Of a stretch of DNA of 43,048 bases, positions 27,914 to 36,953 are shown piece by piece. Position 1 is the first letter of the stretch. Each line of letters begins with the position of its first letter. The notes below the pieces were generated by a model. It saw nothing but the letters and a program-made list of their open reading frames with translations. It was not told where the DNA came from and searched no databases. The stretch is taken from contig VSOC01000021.1 in NCBI GenBank assembly GCA_009774615.1, forward strand, positions 1 through 43,048. Reading direction: 5' to 3'. The position numbers and the translations under genes are program-made. The DNA comes from Lachnospiraceae bacterium. GTDB lineage: Bacteria; Bacillota; Clostridia; Lachnospirales; Lachnospiraceae.

Positions 27914-30367
27914 CTATCCTCTCCCCGCCAGTTTCCGAACCATCTCCAATATCCTTCCCGCACAATTCCGGATTGCTTCCTCAGAAAGTTCTCCTTTTTC
28001 GTAGGCTTGGCGGATATTTTGATCATCATCGAAATTTCCCGGCATAATAATATCATTTCCGGCAGCGGCACATTTCCATGACACACTCCCGTCCTCAGGA
28101 ACCGTGGTATTCCAGTCGGACATGATTACCCCGCTAAATCCCCATTCCTCCCGTGCAAGCACCGTACAGAGATCCCTGTTGTTTGCCGCATAGACCCCAT
28201 TAATCCGATTATAGGAAGACATCAGGGCTATTGGAGCGCTTTTTTTCACGGCAAGTTCAAATCCCCGGAAGTAAATTTCCCTGAGCGCCCTCTCACAAAC
28301 GCAGGCATCCACGCCCATCCGGTTATCCTCCTGGTTGTTGCAGGCAAAATGTTTCATGGTTACACCGCAGCCGGGATGGCTCTGCACCCCTTTGGTCACT
28401 GCCGCCGCCATCATTCCCGAAAGATACGGATCTTCTGAATAATATTCAAAGTTACGCCCGCACAGAGGATTTCTCTGGATATTCATTCCCGGTGCCAGCC
28501 AAAGATTCACATGAAATTCTTCCATTTCCACCGCTACGGCATCACCAAAACGCTCCATTAAATTTATATCCCAGGTCTGTGCCAGAGCCGTTCCCACCGG
28601 AAATGCCGTACAGTACTGATAGTACCGATCTGCATCCTCATGTTCTTCCATCTCCTCCAGAAAACCATTTTCCAGAGAACCCAGTACCCCTGCCCCATAG
28701 ACGGTATCGGTCTTTCGGTCAACCTCATAACTCTGCCGCAGACGCAGTCCCGCCGGGCCGTCAGCCATAATCAATGAACGTATCCCATACTTTTCTTCCA
28801 GAGCCTCTGTCGTTTCCCCTGCGGAACCGGGAACACGGACTCCGGCAGAACCAAGGGTGCTGCTGTTCTGCGTAATATTTCCATACAGCAGAGGAATCAG
28901 TTCTTCCGCTTCCTGTTTCCCGGCATAATATTCATCCCTTATCCCCCGAACCTCTTGTCCCGGAAGAAAAGAAATCACCGGTACATGCTCCTCCTTCGCT
29001 TTCATCAGCCGTTCTTTTTCTTTATCCCCGGCAAATAAAGGTGCTTTCATCTCCTCGAAGGCTGCCGTTTTTGGACATATCCGGTTTGTCTTTTCAATCA
29101 CTGCTGTTTTTTCCACCTCCAGCAAAGCCGCTATCTGTAAGGAAGCCGAATCCTGCCCAATCCATATCCCGTACCTTCCCTCCTCAATTATCCATGCGCA
29201 TTGTTCTTCGGAAAAAACTGCAAGCTGTTTCTGTTCCAGAAAAATCGTCAGCTTCTGCCCCTCTCCCGGCCTTAAATCATCCGTTTTTGCAAATCCCGCC
29301 AGCCGTTTTTCCTCTTTTTCCATTCCTGTCTGCGGCAGTGTCACATAAACCTGGACAACTTCTCTTCCCGAATACTGTTTTCCTGTATTTTCACAAAAAA
29401 CTTCTGCTTCAATCCCCTCTTTTATCTGCCTTATCCCCAAAAACGCAATGGAAAACGTCGTATAGGAAAGCCCATAGCCGAACGGGAACAAAGGCTGCAG
29501 CCCAAAACAGTCAAAATAACGATAGCCCACATAAATGCCTTCCCGATATTCTTCGGATACTAAATTCCCGTTCAAAGCACCAAAACTTTCTGCCGAAGGA
29601 TAATCCTTATACCGCCTTGCCCAGGTAGCCGTGAGTTTTCCTCCGGGCACCTTCTTTCCAAGAAGTACATCAGCAACAGCATGACCGCCCTCCTGCCCCG
29701 GCAGAGAAACCAGAAGAACTGCCTGGATATTTCTGCACTCCTCAAGAACATCCGTCAATTCCACCGGTGCCCCCACATTTAAGAGCAAAATCACCGGAAT
29801 CCCCCTCCGATCAAGAAACCGGATATCTTCTGCTTCTTTTCTGCTTAAATCATAGTCCCCTTCTGCCTTCCTGCGGTCCTTTCCCTCCCCGGCAATCCGG
29901 CTGATTACATATATCGCCGCCGATGCACCTTCTACATCCCCGGCAAGAATCTCTCGTCCCTTCGGCAGTACAAAAGGATTGGAAGAATAGGCGTCGAAGG
30001 GATTTTCCACATGCTTTGCATCCTCCAGAACTTTTTCCTTCCAGGTTAATCTGGCCTGAATGTAACGTTGTTCTGCATCCTTTAGCCAGTCCGTGCTGGT
30101 AATGTTGAATCCCGCTTGCCTCAACCCCTGGACAATGGAAACCGTTTCCCGGTTATTCACATCCCCGGAACCAATCCCTCCCTTAACCGTTCTTACCGCA
30201 CCGCAGCCAAATACAGCAACCGATGCACCTGCCGAAAGGGGAAGTATCCCGTTATTTTTTAGCAGAACCATCCCTTCTGCCGCCAGTTCCCTCGCCAATC
30301 TTCCGTGCCGGATTTCCCGTTCTGTTGGCTGTTGTTCTAATGTTCCGCTATGTATTAATCTTTCCAT
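27914..30367 (-). CDS. GH3 beta-glucosidase with permuted domain order
   Basis: About 817 residues, cytoplasmic (no signal peptide). The domains are swapped relative to ordinary GH3 enzymes. The alpha/beta sandwich comes first (LLKNNGILPLS, VAVFGCGAV, LPGQEGGHAVADVLLGK), then a fibronectin-III-like part (GYGLSYTTF, QVYVTLPQ). The TIM-barrel-like catalytic domain comes last, with MKHFACNNQE and the nucleophile Asp in GVIMSDWNTT, some 67 residues before the end. This order is known from rumen beta-glucosidases of Ruminococcus and Butyrivibrio. It likely splits imported beta-glucosides. The start is probably ATG 30367, since AAAGGA is only one or two bases from ATG 30373. It follows the ABC importer genes beyond a hairpin. 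Confidence 0.93.
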   Translation of the reverse strand: MERLIHSGTLEQQPTEREIRHGRLARELAAEGMVLLKNNGILPLSAGASVAVFGCGAVRTVKGGIGSGDVNNRETVSIVQGLRQAGFNITSTDWLKDAEQRYIQARLTWKEKVLEDAKHVENPFDAYSSNPFVLPKGREILAGDVEGASAAIYVISRIAGEGKDRRKAEGDYDLSRKEAEDIRFLDRRGIPVILLLNVGAPVELTDVLEECRNIQAVLLVSLPGQEGGHAVADVLLGKKVPGGKLTATWARRYKDYPSAESFGALNGNLVSEEYREGIYVGYRYFDCFGLQPLFPFGYGLSYTTFSIAFLGIRQIKEGIEAEVFCENTGKQYSGREVVQVYVTLPQTGMEKEEKRLAGFAKTDDLRPGEGQKLTIFLEQKQLAVFSEEQCAWIIEEGRYGIWIGQDSASLQIAALLEVEKTAVIEKTNRICPKTAAFEEMKAPLFAGDKEKERLMKAKEEHVPVISFLPGQEVRGIRDEYYAGKQEAEELIPLLYGNITQNSSTLGSAGVRVPGSAGETTEALEEKYGIRSLIMADGPAGLRLRQSYEVDRKTDTVYGAGVLGSLENGFLEEMEEHEDADRYYQYCTAFPVGTALAQTWDINLMERFGDAVAVEMEEFHVNLWLAPGMNIQRNPLCGRNFEYYSEDPYLSGMMAAAVTKGVQSHPGCGVTMKHFACNNQEDNRMGVDACVCERALREIYFRGFELAVKKSAPIALMSSYNRINGVYAANNRDLCTVLAREEWGFSGVIMSDWNTTVPEDGSVSWKCAAAGNDIIMPGNFDDDQNIRQAYEKGELSEEAIRNCAGRILEMVRKLAGRG

Positions 30368-30484
30368 CTTCATTTCCTTTCAAATATTCAAATTTTTTAT
30401 CCTGTTCTCTTTTTTTTCTATCTTATTTTTTCTTTTCCAAACAGCAAAGCCTATGCGGCCAGCCAGAAAAGCAGAAAAACAAAA

Positions 30485-30537
30485 CAGCAGCAGGTTCCTG
30501 CAAATGCGTCAAAGCCCGCCAAACAAGAACCTGCTGC
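30485..30537 (-). terminator. Terminator-like hairpin between the permease and GH3 genes
   Basis: On the minus strand GCAGCAGGTTC (30537-30527) pairs over 11 bp with GAACCTGCTGC (30497-30487), followed by TGTTTTGTTTTT. It sits inside the ABC-GH3 operon and should reduce, but not abolish, GH3 expression relative to the transporter. No separate GH3 promoter is evident in the 110 bp between hairpin and start codon. Confidence 0.75.
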
Positions 30538-30572
30538 CTTTTTCTGCTGCAACTTTCCTTTTCAGAGAAAGC

Positions 30573-31418
30573 TTACTCCTTCACACCTCCAAGGGTAACT
30601 CCTGCAATGATGTATTTCGACAGAAACAGATAAACCAGGATAATCGGAACAATCGCCACCATAATCATAGTATAAATCTTTCCCATATCAAAGTTCATAT
30701 AATCCGCACCACGCAGCATAGCAATCAGAATCGGAACGGTCATCTTATCCTTCGACTGAATGACCAGAGCCGGAACGAAGTAATTATTCCAGGAACCGAC
30801 AAAGGTAAAAATAGCCTGTACGGCGATTGCCGGTTTGGTAATGGGAAGGACAATGGTATTAAAGGTTCGGAACTCTCCAGAACCATCAATCCTTGCCGCT
30901 TCAACCAAAGACATCGGCAGAGAAGACTGAAGGTAGCTGTACATAAAGTAAAATACGGACGGTGAGGCAATGGAGGGAATAATCAGCGGAAGCAGGGAGT
31001 CATACATTCCCATATTGGTAATCAACCGCAGAAAACCCATGGCGGTAACCTGTGTCGGCATTACAAGAATAGCCATAATAAAGGTAAATGCCACCTTTTT
31101 CAGCTTAAAATCATAGGCATACAGCCCGTAAGCCGTCAGCGCCGAAAAATAGGTACAGATCGCCGCGCTGCTGCCGGAAACAATCAGACTGTTTAAAATC
31201 CCCCGAAACATCGGGAAGCTTCCGTCATTGGCAACACTGGTCAGGTTTTTCCACAGATAGGTACCGGGCAGGGCGGAAAAACCTTTCTGCAGATCGGCAT
31301 GAGAACGTGTCGCATTAACGAACAGGATGTAAAAGAAAAACAAACACATAAATGACAGAATTACCAGCATAACATGGGCAAAAACACTCCGAAAATAATT
31401 AGGTCCTTTTGCTTTCAT
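30573..31418 (-). CDS. ABC sugar transporter permease (MalG type)
   Basis: A 281-aa membrane permease with six predicted helices and EAA loop LVEAARIDGSGEFRTFNTIVLPI. ATG 31418 is preceded by GAGGGG, which lies inside the last codons of the upstream permease gene, so the two are coupled; the frame to 31472 overlaps that gene and is not used. It belongs to the beta-glucoside importer with 31423 and 32449. No ATP-binding subunit is encoded here; such importers typically share one ATPase. Ligand inferred from GH3 and GH94 neighbours. Confidence 0.93.
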   Translation of the reverse strand: MKAKGPNYFRSVFAHVMLVILSFMCLFFFYILFVNATRSHADLQKGFSALPGTYLWKNLTSVANDGSFPMFRGILNSLIVSGSSAAICTYFSALTAYGLYAYDFKLKKVAFTFIMAILVMPTQVTAMGFLRLITNMGMYDSLLPLIIPSIASPSVFYFMYSYLQSSLPMSLVEAARIDGSGEFRTFNTIVLPITKPAIAVQAIFTFVGSWNNYFVPALVIQSKDKMTVPILIAMLRGADYMNFDMGKIYTMIMVAIVPIILVYLFLSKYIIAGVTLGGVKE

Positions 31419-31422
31419 ATTC

Positions 31423-32373
31423 TCATCCCCTCTTTTCCTTTTTTGCTTTTTTTGCTGCTGCCTTAGAACCATCCGGATCGTCGTTCGTGGTCATCCGGTA
31501 AACGAAGAAACATAAAATACCGCTGACAATGAACAGATATACGGACAGCGCACCTGCCATACCATAGTTCTTACTCTTTAAATGACTGTTCAGGAACATA
31601 ATCAGCGTCATTGATGTACGATCCGGCGTTCCCTGTCCGTTCGTCAAAATCTGCGGAACATCGAACATCTGCAGACCGCCGATAATCGAGGTAATCAGGG
31701 TGTAGGCCAGGATTGGCCGAATCAGCGGAAGGGTAATGGAGAAAAACCTCTGGAAACTGTTGCACCCGTCAAGTTCTGAAGCTTCAAAGATATCCGGACT
31801 GATGCCCATAATCGCTGCCATCAGCATAATCGTGGTATTTCCAAACCACATCAGGAAATTCATCAGTCCCACCAATGACCTTGTCCCTGTCACGGAGCCT
31901 AAAAAATCCACCGGCTGTTTAAGCAGCCCTAACGAAATCAGAATCGAATTTACCGGGCCGTTTGTGGAAAACATAGTGAAAAACAGCATGGCAAAAGCAG
32001 AGGCCATAATCAGGTTCGGCAGATAGATTACGACTTTAAAAAACTGCGTGCCATGGATTTTCAGCCGGGCATCCACAAACCATTCTGCTAACATCAGAGC
32101 AATAACAATCTGCGGAATAAAGCCGATAATCCATAAGATCAGGGTGTTGGCTGCATATTTAAGCATATCGGATTTCAACAGACTTCCATAGTTAGCCATA
32201 CCCACAAAATTCGGACCGATTTCCTTAATTCCTGACCGATAGTATTCAAAAAAGCTATACCTTATCGTATCCATCAGAGGAACAAAGGAAAAAATAAAAA
32301 AGCATAAAAAGAACGGAAGAATAAAGATATATCCCCATTTTGAATAGTCAATTTTCTTACGCTTTGTGTTCAT
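31423..32373 (-). CDS. ABC sugar transporter permease (MalF type)
   Basis: A 316-aa permease with six predicted helices. The EAA-type loop is FEASELDGCNSFQRFFSITLPL, with Ser-Glu where Ala-Arg is commoner. The C-terminus ends in a very basic tail (KAAAKKAKKEKRG) facing the cytoplasm. It follows the binding-protein gene by 75 bp and precedes the partner permease by four bases. The GGATGG ribosome site before ATG 32373 is moderate. Part of the beta-glucoside import unit. Confidence 0.93.
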   Translation of the reverse strand: MNTKRKKIDYSKWGYIFILPFFLCFFIFSFVPLMDTIRYSFFEYYRSGIKEIGPNFVGMANYGSLLKSDMLKYAANTLILWIIGFIPQIVIALMLAEWFVDARLKIHGTQFFKVVIYLPNLIMASAFAMLFFTMFSTNGPVNSILISLGLLKQPVDFLGSVTGTRSLVGLMNFLMWFGNTTIMLMAAIMGISPDIFEASELDGCNSFQRFFSITLPLIRPILAYTLITSIIGGLQMFDVPQILTNGQGTPDRTSMTLIMFLNSHLKSKNYGMAGALSVYLFIVSGILCFFVYRMTTNDDPDGSKAAAKKAKKEKRG

Positions 32374-32448
32374 TACTTACCATCCTTTCCTCTTCTTTTT
32401 CGTTGCTGTTTACACCGTTTTCAGCAACCTTTTTTCTATCTTTGGCAG

Positions 32449-33879
32449 TTAATTCGGCCACTGAACTTCGGTGATTTCCGGATAACGTTCCAAAATTGCT
32501 GTTTCAAAGTTTGCTTTTGCCTTGTCAAAATCCACCTGTCCCTGTAAGTAATCACTAAAGTTATTTTGAATCAGTTCCACACAGCCCTGATCGTAGGGAG
32601 AAAGAGGAGCCATCACAATGTTTTCTGCCACCGGTGCAAAGTATTTGAATGCATTCTGTCCGCCAAGAAACTCCGAAGAGAAGTTTTCATCATCCTTTGC
32701 AGCCTGCTGCATACTGGTTTGGGTATTGGTGAAATCCGAAAAATCCTTGGAAATCTTTAACAGATTTTCCTTATTCGCGGTTACGGCAAGGATGATTTCC
32801 TTCACATGCTGCGGATTATCGGTTCCCACACATGCATGAACATAAGAACCGCCCCAGTTGTATTCCTGTGGTGGATTGGTCACACCCCACATCCCCATTT
32901 CACCGTCCCAGTTCGGCTTTAAGGTAAAGTCGATTCCCCATGCCGGGAAAAGGAAGGCAAATACCTTAGAAGACGAACCCATGGCCTGATTCCAGTCTGC
33001 ATTCCACTGTCCCTTAACGGTCTTATCCAGATAGCCTGCATCCAGCCATTCCTTAGAATCATTGACCCAGTTCATAATCTGCTGATCCACACAGATAATA
33101 TTTTCTCCCGGCTTTACCCAGGGTTCGGCAATGCTGTTGCCGTACAGACGGAAGGTATCCGCATAAGAAGCAAAGGTAAAATAACCTTTTGCTTTCAGTT
33201 CCCCGGCAGTTACCTTCATTGTATCCCAGTCTTTAACCTTCTCACCTACAGTTTCCGGATCATCGGTTCCAAAAACATCCTTGGCAATATCCCTGCGGTA
33301 AACCAGAAGCCCGGGGCAGCACTGCCAGGTCGAACCGCGCTGTACACCATTGACATCCGAAGCCGTCACCTTGGTAAATGCATATTGATCGGCAAGATCG
33401 GTTTCCGGGTCAATGCCCAAATTCTTCAGCGGCATTGCTACATCAGCGTCGGCATCGGTATATTTATTAACATAGTCGGTTTCGGATAAAAAGATATCCA
33501 CCTTTTCATCGGCAGAAGCCTCGGCCTGTTTTAACAGTGCCTCATCCAGCTTCTGCTGATAGACGCCGTCCTGGTTTGGATTGACAATCCAGTGGATTTC
33601 TGTTCCGTCCTTTAAAGTCGTCACCGTGCCGTCCTTGGAAGTTTCGGCAACTTCGGAATACACCGCTTCCACACGCTCTTTAAATTCGTTATTCCAGGAA
33701 TAAATGTTAATTACTTTTCCTTCTTCTCCGCCGGGCACTGCTTCTCCCTGATTTTCTGTTCCTGAACCGCTGCCCGCAGAGTCTGAGCTGCTGCCTGAAG
33801 AATCCGAACCGCCGCAGCCTGCCAAAGAACCTGCCGCCATCGCTGTTGCCAGTAAAATACTCAATGCCTTTCTTTTCAT
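32449..33879 (-). CDS. Sugar-binding lipoprotein of the beta-glucoside ABC importer
   Basis: A 476-aa extracellular solute-binding protein. The signal peptide (KRKALSILLATAMAAGS) ends in the lipobox LAGC, then a Ser/Gly tether of about 25 residues, then the mature protein from VINIYSWNNEFKERV. Tryptophans in STWQCC, WPN and WNADWNQAMG fit a carbohydrate-binding cleft. It resembles the cellobiose/oligo-glucoside type and differs clearly from the galactan-binding protein at 10894. ATG 33879 has GGAGG upstream; the 11 extra codons to 33912 lie ahead of that site and are excluded. First gene of the ABC-GH3 operon, divergent from the GH94 operon. Confidence 0.92.
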   Translation of the reverse strand: MKRKALSILLATAMAAGSLAGCGGSDSSGSSSDSAGSGSGTENQGEAVPGGEEGKVINIYSWNNEFKERVEAVYSEVAETSKDGTVTTLKDGTEIHWIVNPNQDGVYQQKLDEALLKQAEASADEKVDIFLSETDYVNKYTDADADVAMPLKNLGIDPETDLADQYAFTKVTASDVNGVQRGSTWQCCPGLLVYRRDIAKDVFGTDDPETVGEKVKDWDTMKVTAGELKAKGYFTFASYADTFRLYGNSIAEPWVKPGENIICVDQQIMNWVNDSKEWLDAGYLDKTVKGQWNADWNQAMGSSSKVFAFLFPAWGIDFTLKPNWDGEMGMWGVTNPPQEYNWGGSYVHACVGTDNPQHVKEIILAVTANKENLLKISKDFSDFTNTQTSMQQAAKDDENFSSEFLGGQNAFKYFAPVAENIVMAPLSPYDQGCVELIQNNFSDYLQGQVDFDKAKANFETAILERYPEITEVQWPN

Positions 33880-33934
33880 GATAAAATCCTCCTTTTTCTG
33901 CTTTAGCATCACTTTCTTGCTGCTTTATACGAGA

Positions 33935-33990
33935 ATTATAGCGTAAACTTTACCGCGGATATATTATGGATTTTAACAAAATATCAGATT
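33935..33990 (-). promoter_or_regulatory. ABC-GH3 operon promoter with upstream 13-bp word and dyad
   Basis: On the minus strand AATCTGATATTTT (33990-33978) is followed after 37 bp by TATAAT (33940-33935). A dyad GTAAA-C-TTTAC (33943-33953) sits just upstream of the -10, and there is no good -35 box, so an activator is likely. The layout is mirrored at the opposing GH94 promoter (34118-34173). Confidence 0.6.
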
Positions 33991-34117
33991 TATGATACAT
34001 TTTACATGGTTTCCAACTTCTGGTTTTGATTATTTTTCATGCTTTCTCTACGATTATTTCCCTATTTTTTTTTAAGGTAATCTTTTCTCTTTTCCAAGGC
34101 TGTTTTTTAAGGTCATT

Positions 34118-34173
34118 AATCTGATATTTTTCACATATTTTTTATTTTATTTACCGGAAATTTCCACTATGAT
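34118..34173 (+). promoter_or_regulatory. GH94 operon promoter with the same 13-bp word and spacing
   Basis: AATCTGATATTTT (34118-34130), 37 bp, then TATGAT (34168-34173). The palindrome GGAAATTTCC (34156-34165) lies just before the -10, the same place as the dyad of the divergent promoter. The 356-bp intergenic region is otherwise AT-rich, with TTTAAGGT repeated at 34071-34078 and 34106-34113; no gene is seen in it. Confidence 0.6.
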
Positions 34174-34235
34174 TGTTCTATCTTTAATTCTATTTTATTC
34201 TATCTATAAGATAAAAACAGAAAGGAGTACAGCGA

Positions 34236-36953
34236 TTGAACGATATTCATTTTATTGATGAACATGGAAGCTTTTGTCTGAGGCAGCCGGAAAATATCAG
34301 CTATCTTTATTTTCCTCTTGCATCCACCAAAGGATTAAAAAGCGCCGTTACGCCAAATCTTGGCGGAGATGCAAAAATCAATCAGGAAACCTTCTTATTA
34401 GAATCGGTAAGTGCAGAAAACCTGCACAATAACCGCTCCGTAAGAAACTTCTGGTGCAGGGTGGAGGGGGTTGGCGTCTATGCCGCAGCCGGGGCCTCGG
34501 CCGAGCAGGAGGCCGTCCGGTTTACCGATGAACAGGAGGAAAGTGAACTGACTGCCGGTTTGATGTGGCACAGCATTACGCGCTCTTCCCCAAAATTCCA
34601 TCTGACCTCCTCGGTTACTTCTTTTATCCCCTGGGATGCCAATGTGGAAATCATGGTTGTTACCATAAAAAACCAGGCAGATACCCCCCAGACCCTTACG
34701 GCCTGCGCCGCCATTCCCATCTATGGACGCAGTGCGGATAATCTCAGGGATCACCGGAACGTAACCTCGATGCTCCACCGGATAACAACAGAAAGCCACG
34801 GTGTTTTTGTTTCACCCACCATGGCATTTGATGAAAAAGGGCATCGCCCGAACCATCATATTTATTATGTTTTAGGCTACACCCAGGACGGAGGGGCACC
34901 GGAAAGCTTTTATCCTACGGTGGAAGACTTTATCGGCGAAGGCGGAACCTTTCTTCATCCCCGTGCTGTCTATGCACCGCTTAAGGGTTCTTCGGCAGGA
35001 AGCAGCGCCGCCGGAAAAGAGGCCATGGGTGCCTTCTGCTTCCCACCGGTTTTACTTGCCCCAGGGGAAGAAACTTCTTACATCATCCTTCTTGGTATGG
35101 AAGATGATAAAGAAGAAATCCTCTCTCTTGCCGAACGCTACTCTACTTCCGATAAGGTCAAAAAAGCCTTTGACGAAACAAAAACTTACTGGCAGAACCA
35201 GACGGCTGTCAGCTTCCATACCGGAAATCCCGCATTTGACTGCTGGATGAAATGGGTTTGCTTCCAGCCGTTTCTGCGCAGACTCTTTGGATGTTCCTTC
35301 CTGCCTCACCACGATTACGGGCGCGGCGGACGCGGATGGCGGGATTTGTGGCAGGACTGCCTTTCCCTGCTTTTCATGGAACCGCAGGGCGTGGGAAAGA
35401 TGATTGCCGCGAATTTCGGCGGCGTGCGCATTGACGGCACGAATGCTACGATTATCGGAAGCAGCGACGGAAGCTTTTTTGCCGACCGAAACGGAATCAG
35501 CCGGGTCTGGATGGATCACGCACTCTGGCCGTTAATGACCACAAAACTTTATATTGACCAGACCGGCGATATTGAAATTTTAAACCAGACAGTGGCGTAT
35601 TTTAAAGATGGACAGACAATGCGGGGAACTGCCGTGGATCATCTCTGGAAACCCGGGGACGGGAATGAACAGCGCACGAATGAAAAACAGGTTTATCAGG
35701 GAAGCATCCTGGAACACCTTCTGATCCAGAATCTTACTTCATTTTTTGAAACCGGGGCACACAATCTCTGCCGCCTTCGTGACGCCGACTGGAATGACGC
35801 CCTGGATATGGCGTCTGAACACGGAGAAAGCGTGGCTTTTACCTGTGCCTATGCCGGAAATCTGCTGGATCTTTCTGCCCTGATCCGCCTTCTGGAAGCA
35901 AGTACCAAACTCTCCTCGGTGGATCTGCTGGAAGAGCTTTCCCTTTTGCTGGACAATACTCCTGAAATCTTTGAGGACACAGAAAAAAAGCAGGAAATCC
36001 TGGCAGACTATACGGTTCGGTGCCGACACACGGTCAGCGGAAAGAAAAAAAGGTTTTCTCTGTCCTCACTAGCACTGAATCTGACCGAAAAAGCCAACTG
36101 GCTGATGAACTTTATCCGAAGAAAGGAATGGATTAACGGTAAACATGATGACGGCTGGTTTAACAGCTACTATGATAACCACAAACAGGCGGTAGAAGGG
36201 ATAGTCAACGATCAGGTACGGATGATGCTGACCGGACAGGTTTTCTCCATTATGAGCGGTGTGGCAGAAAACAGCCACATCCAAAAAATCGTAAAAAGCG
36301 CAGACCGCTACCTCTATCAGAAAGAAACCGGCGGCTACCGCTTAAATACCGATTTCCATGAAGTAAAACTGGATATGGGGCGGATGTTCGGGTTTGCTTA
36401 TGGAGAAAAAGAAAACGGTGCCGTGTTCTCCCATATGACTGTAATGTATGCCAATGCCCTGTACCGCCGCGGTTTTGTTAAGGAAGGGTGGAAAGCATTA
36501 AAAACCCTGATTGATACTGCCATGAACTTTTCCGTCAGCCATATTTATCCCGGCATACCCGAATATTTCCGGGCAGACGGACGGGGAATGTATTCCTACT
36601 TAACCGGTGCGGCAAGCTGGCTGATGATGACTATGATTACCGAAGTTTTTGGTGTCCGAGGCGAAGCCGGAAACCTTATTCTCCATCCCAGACTGCTTGC
36701 CGAACAGTTCGACCAGACAGGCACCGCTTCCATTACAATTCCCTTTGCCGGGAAGGTACTGGAAATTATTTACAAAAATCCCGACAACAGAGATTTCGGC
36801 AGCTACATTATCGGCTCGGCGTCCTGTGACGGCACGGCGCTCACAGTAAATGAAGAAGCGTTTGTTCTCCTTTTGCGCCGGCAGCTTACTGCACTGCCAG
36901 GAAATCAGCACACCATAACTATTACTTTAGAAGGAGGCTGCATAAACCCATGA
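34236..36953 (+). CDS. GH94 glycoside phosphorylase, long form
   Basis: A 905-aa cytoplasmic protein of GH94, inverting phosphorylases that use phosphate to cut beta-glucosides or beta-glucans, releasing glucose 1-phosphate. The catalytic general acid lies in the DADWNDALDM motif (residues 516-525), with a beta-sandwich domain before it and the (alpha/alpha)6 barrel around it. FGFAYGEKENGAVFSHM and SYLTGAASWLMM carry the conserved late-barrel motifs. It differs strongly from the second GH94 next door. The start is TTG 34236: AAGGAG lies eight bases before it and no nearby in-frame ATG exists. Its stop overlaps the next ATG. Substrate unknown; length lies between cellobiose phosphorylases (~810) and cellodextrin or 1,2-beta-oligoglucan phosphorylases (~980-1,100). 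Confidence 0.88.
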   Translation: MNDIHFIDEHGSFCLRQPENISYLYFPLASTKGLKSAVTPNLGGDAKINQETFLLESVSAENLHNNRSVRNFWCRVEGVGVYAAAGASAEQEAVRFTDEQEESELTAGLMWHSITRSSPKFHLTSSVTSFIPWDANVEIMVVTIKNQADTPQTLTACAAIPIYGRSADNLRDHRNVTSMLHRITTESHGVFVSPTMAFDEKGHRPNHHIYYVLGYTQDGGAPESFYPTVEDFIGEGGTFLHPRAVYAPLKGSSAGSSAAGKEAMGAFCFPPVLLAPGEETSYIILLGMEDDKEEILSLAERYSTSDKVKKAFDETKTYWQNQTAVSFHTGNPAFDCWMKWVCFQPFLRRLFGCSFLPHHDYGRGGRGWRDLWQDCLSLLFMEPQGVGKMIAANFGGVRIDGTNATIIGSSDGSFFADRNGISRVWMDHALWPLMTTKLYIDQTGDIEILNQTVAYFKDGQTMRGTAVDHLWKPGDGNEQRTNEKQVYQGSILEHLLIQNLTSFFETGAHNLCRLRDADWNDALDMASEHGESVAFTCAYAGNLLDLSALIRLLEASTKLSSVDLLEELSLLLDNTPEIFEDTEKKQEILADYTVRCRHTVSGKKKRFSLSSLALNLTEKANWLMNFIRRKEWINGKHDDGWFNSYYDNHKQAVEGIVNDQVRMMLTGQVFSIMSGVAENSHIQKIVKSADRYLYQKETGGYRLNTDFHEVKLDMGRMFGFAYGEKENGAVFSHMTVMYANALYRRGFVKEGWKALKTLIDTAMNFSVSHIYPGIPEYFRADGRGMYSYLTGAASWLMMTMITEVFGVRGEAGNLILHPRLLAEQFDQTGTASITIPFAGKVLEIIYKNPDNRDFGSYIIGSASCDGTALTVNEEAFVLLLRRQLTALPGNQHTITITLEGGCINP

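Noticed and set aside
29041..29628. 195-codon open frame on the plus strand
   Set aside because: Antisense to GH3, serine/proline/leucine-biased with no recognisable fold and no start signals.
34173..34201. Alternative promoter TTGTTC-N17-TATTCT for the GH94 operon
   Set aside because: Weak matches on AT-rich sequence; the -10 at 34168, placed identically to that of the divergent promoter relative to the shared 13-bp word, explains the region better.
36949..36953. Frameshift splitting one long GH94 protein in two
   Set aside because: Each protein has its own complete domain set and DWND motif; the four-base overlap is ordinary translational coupling.
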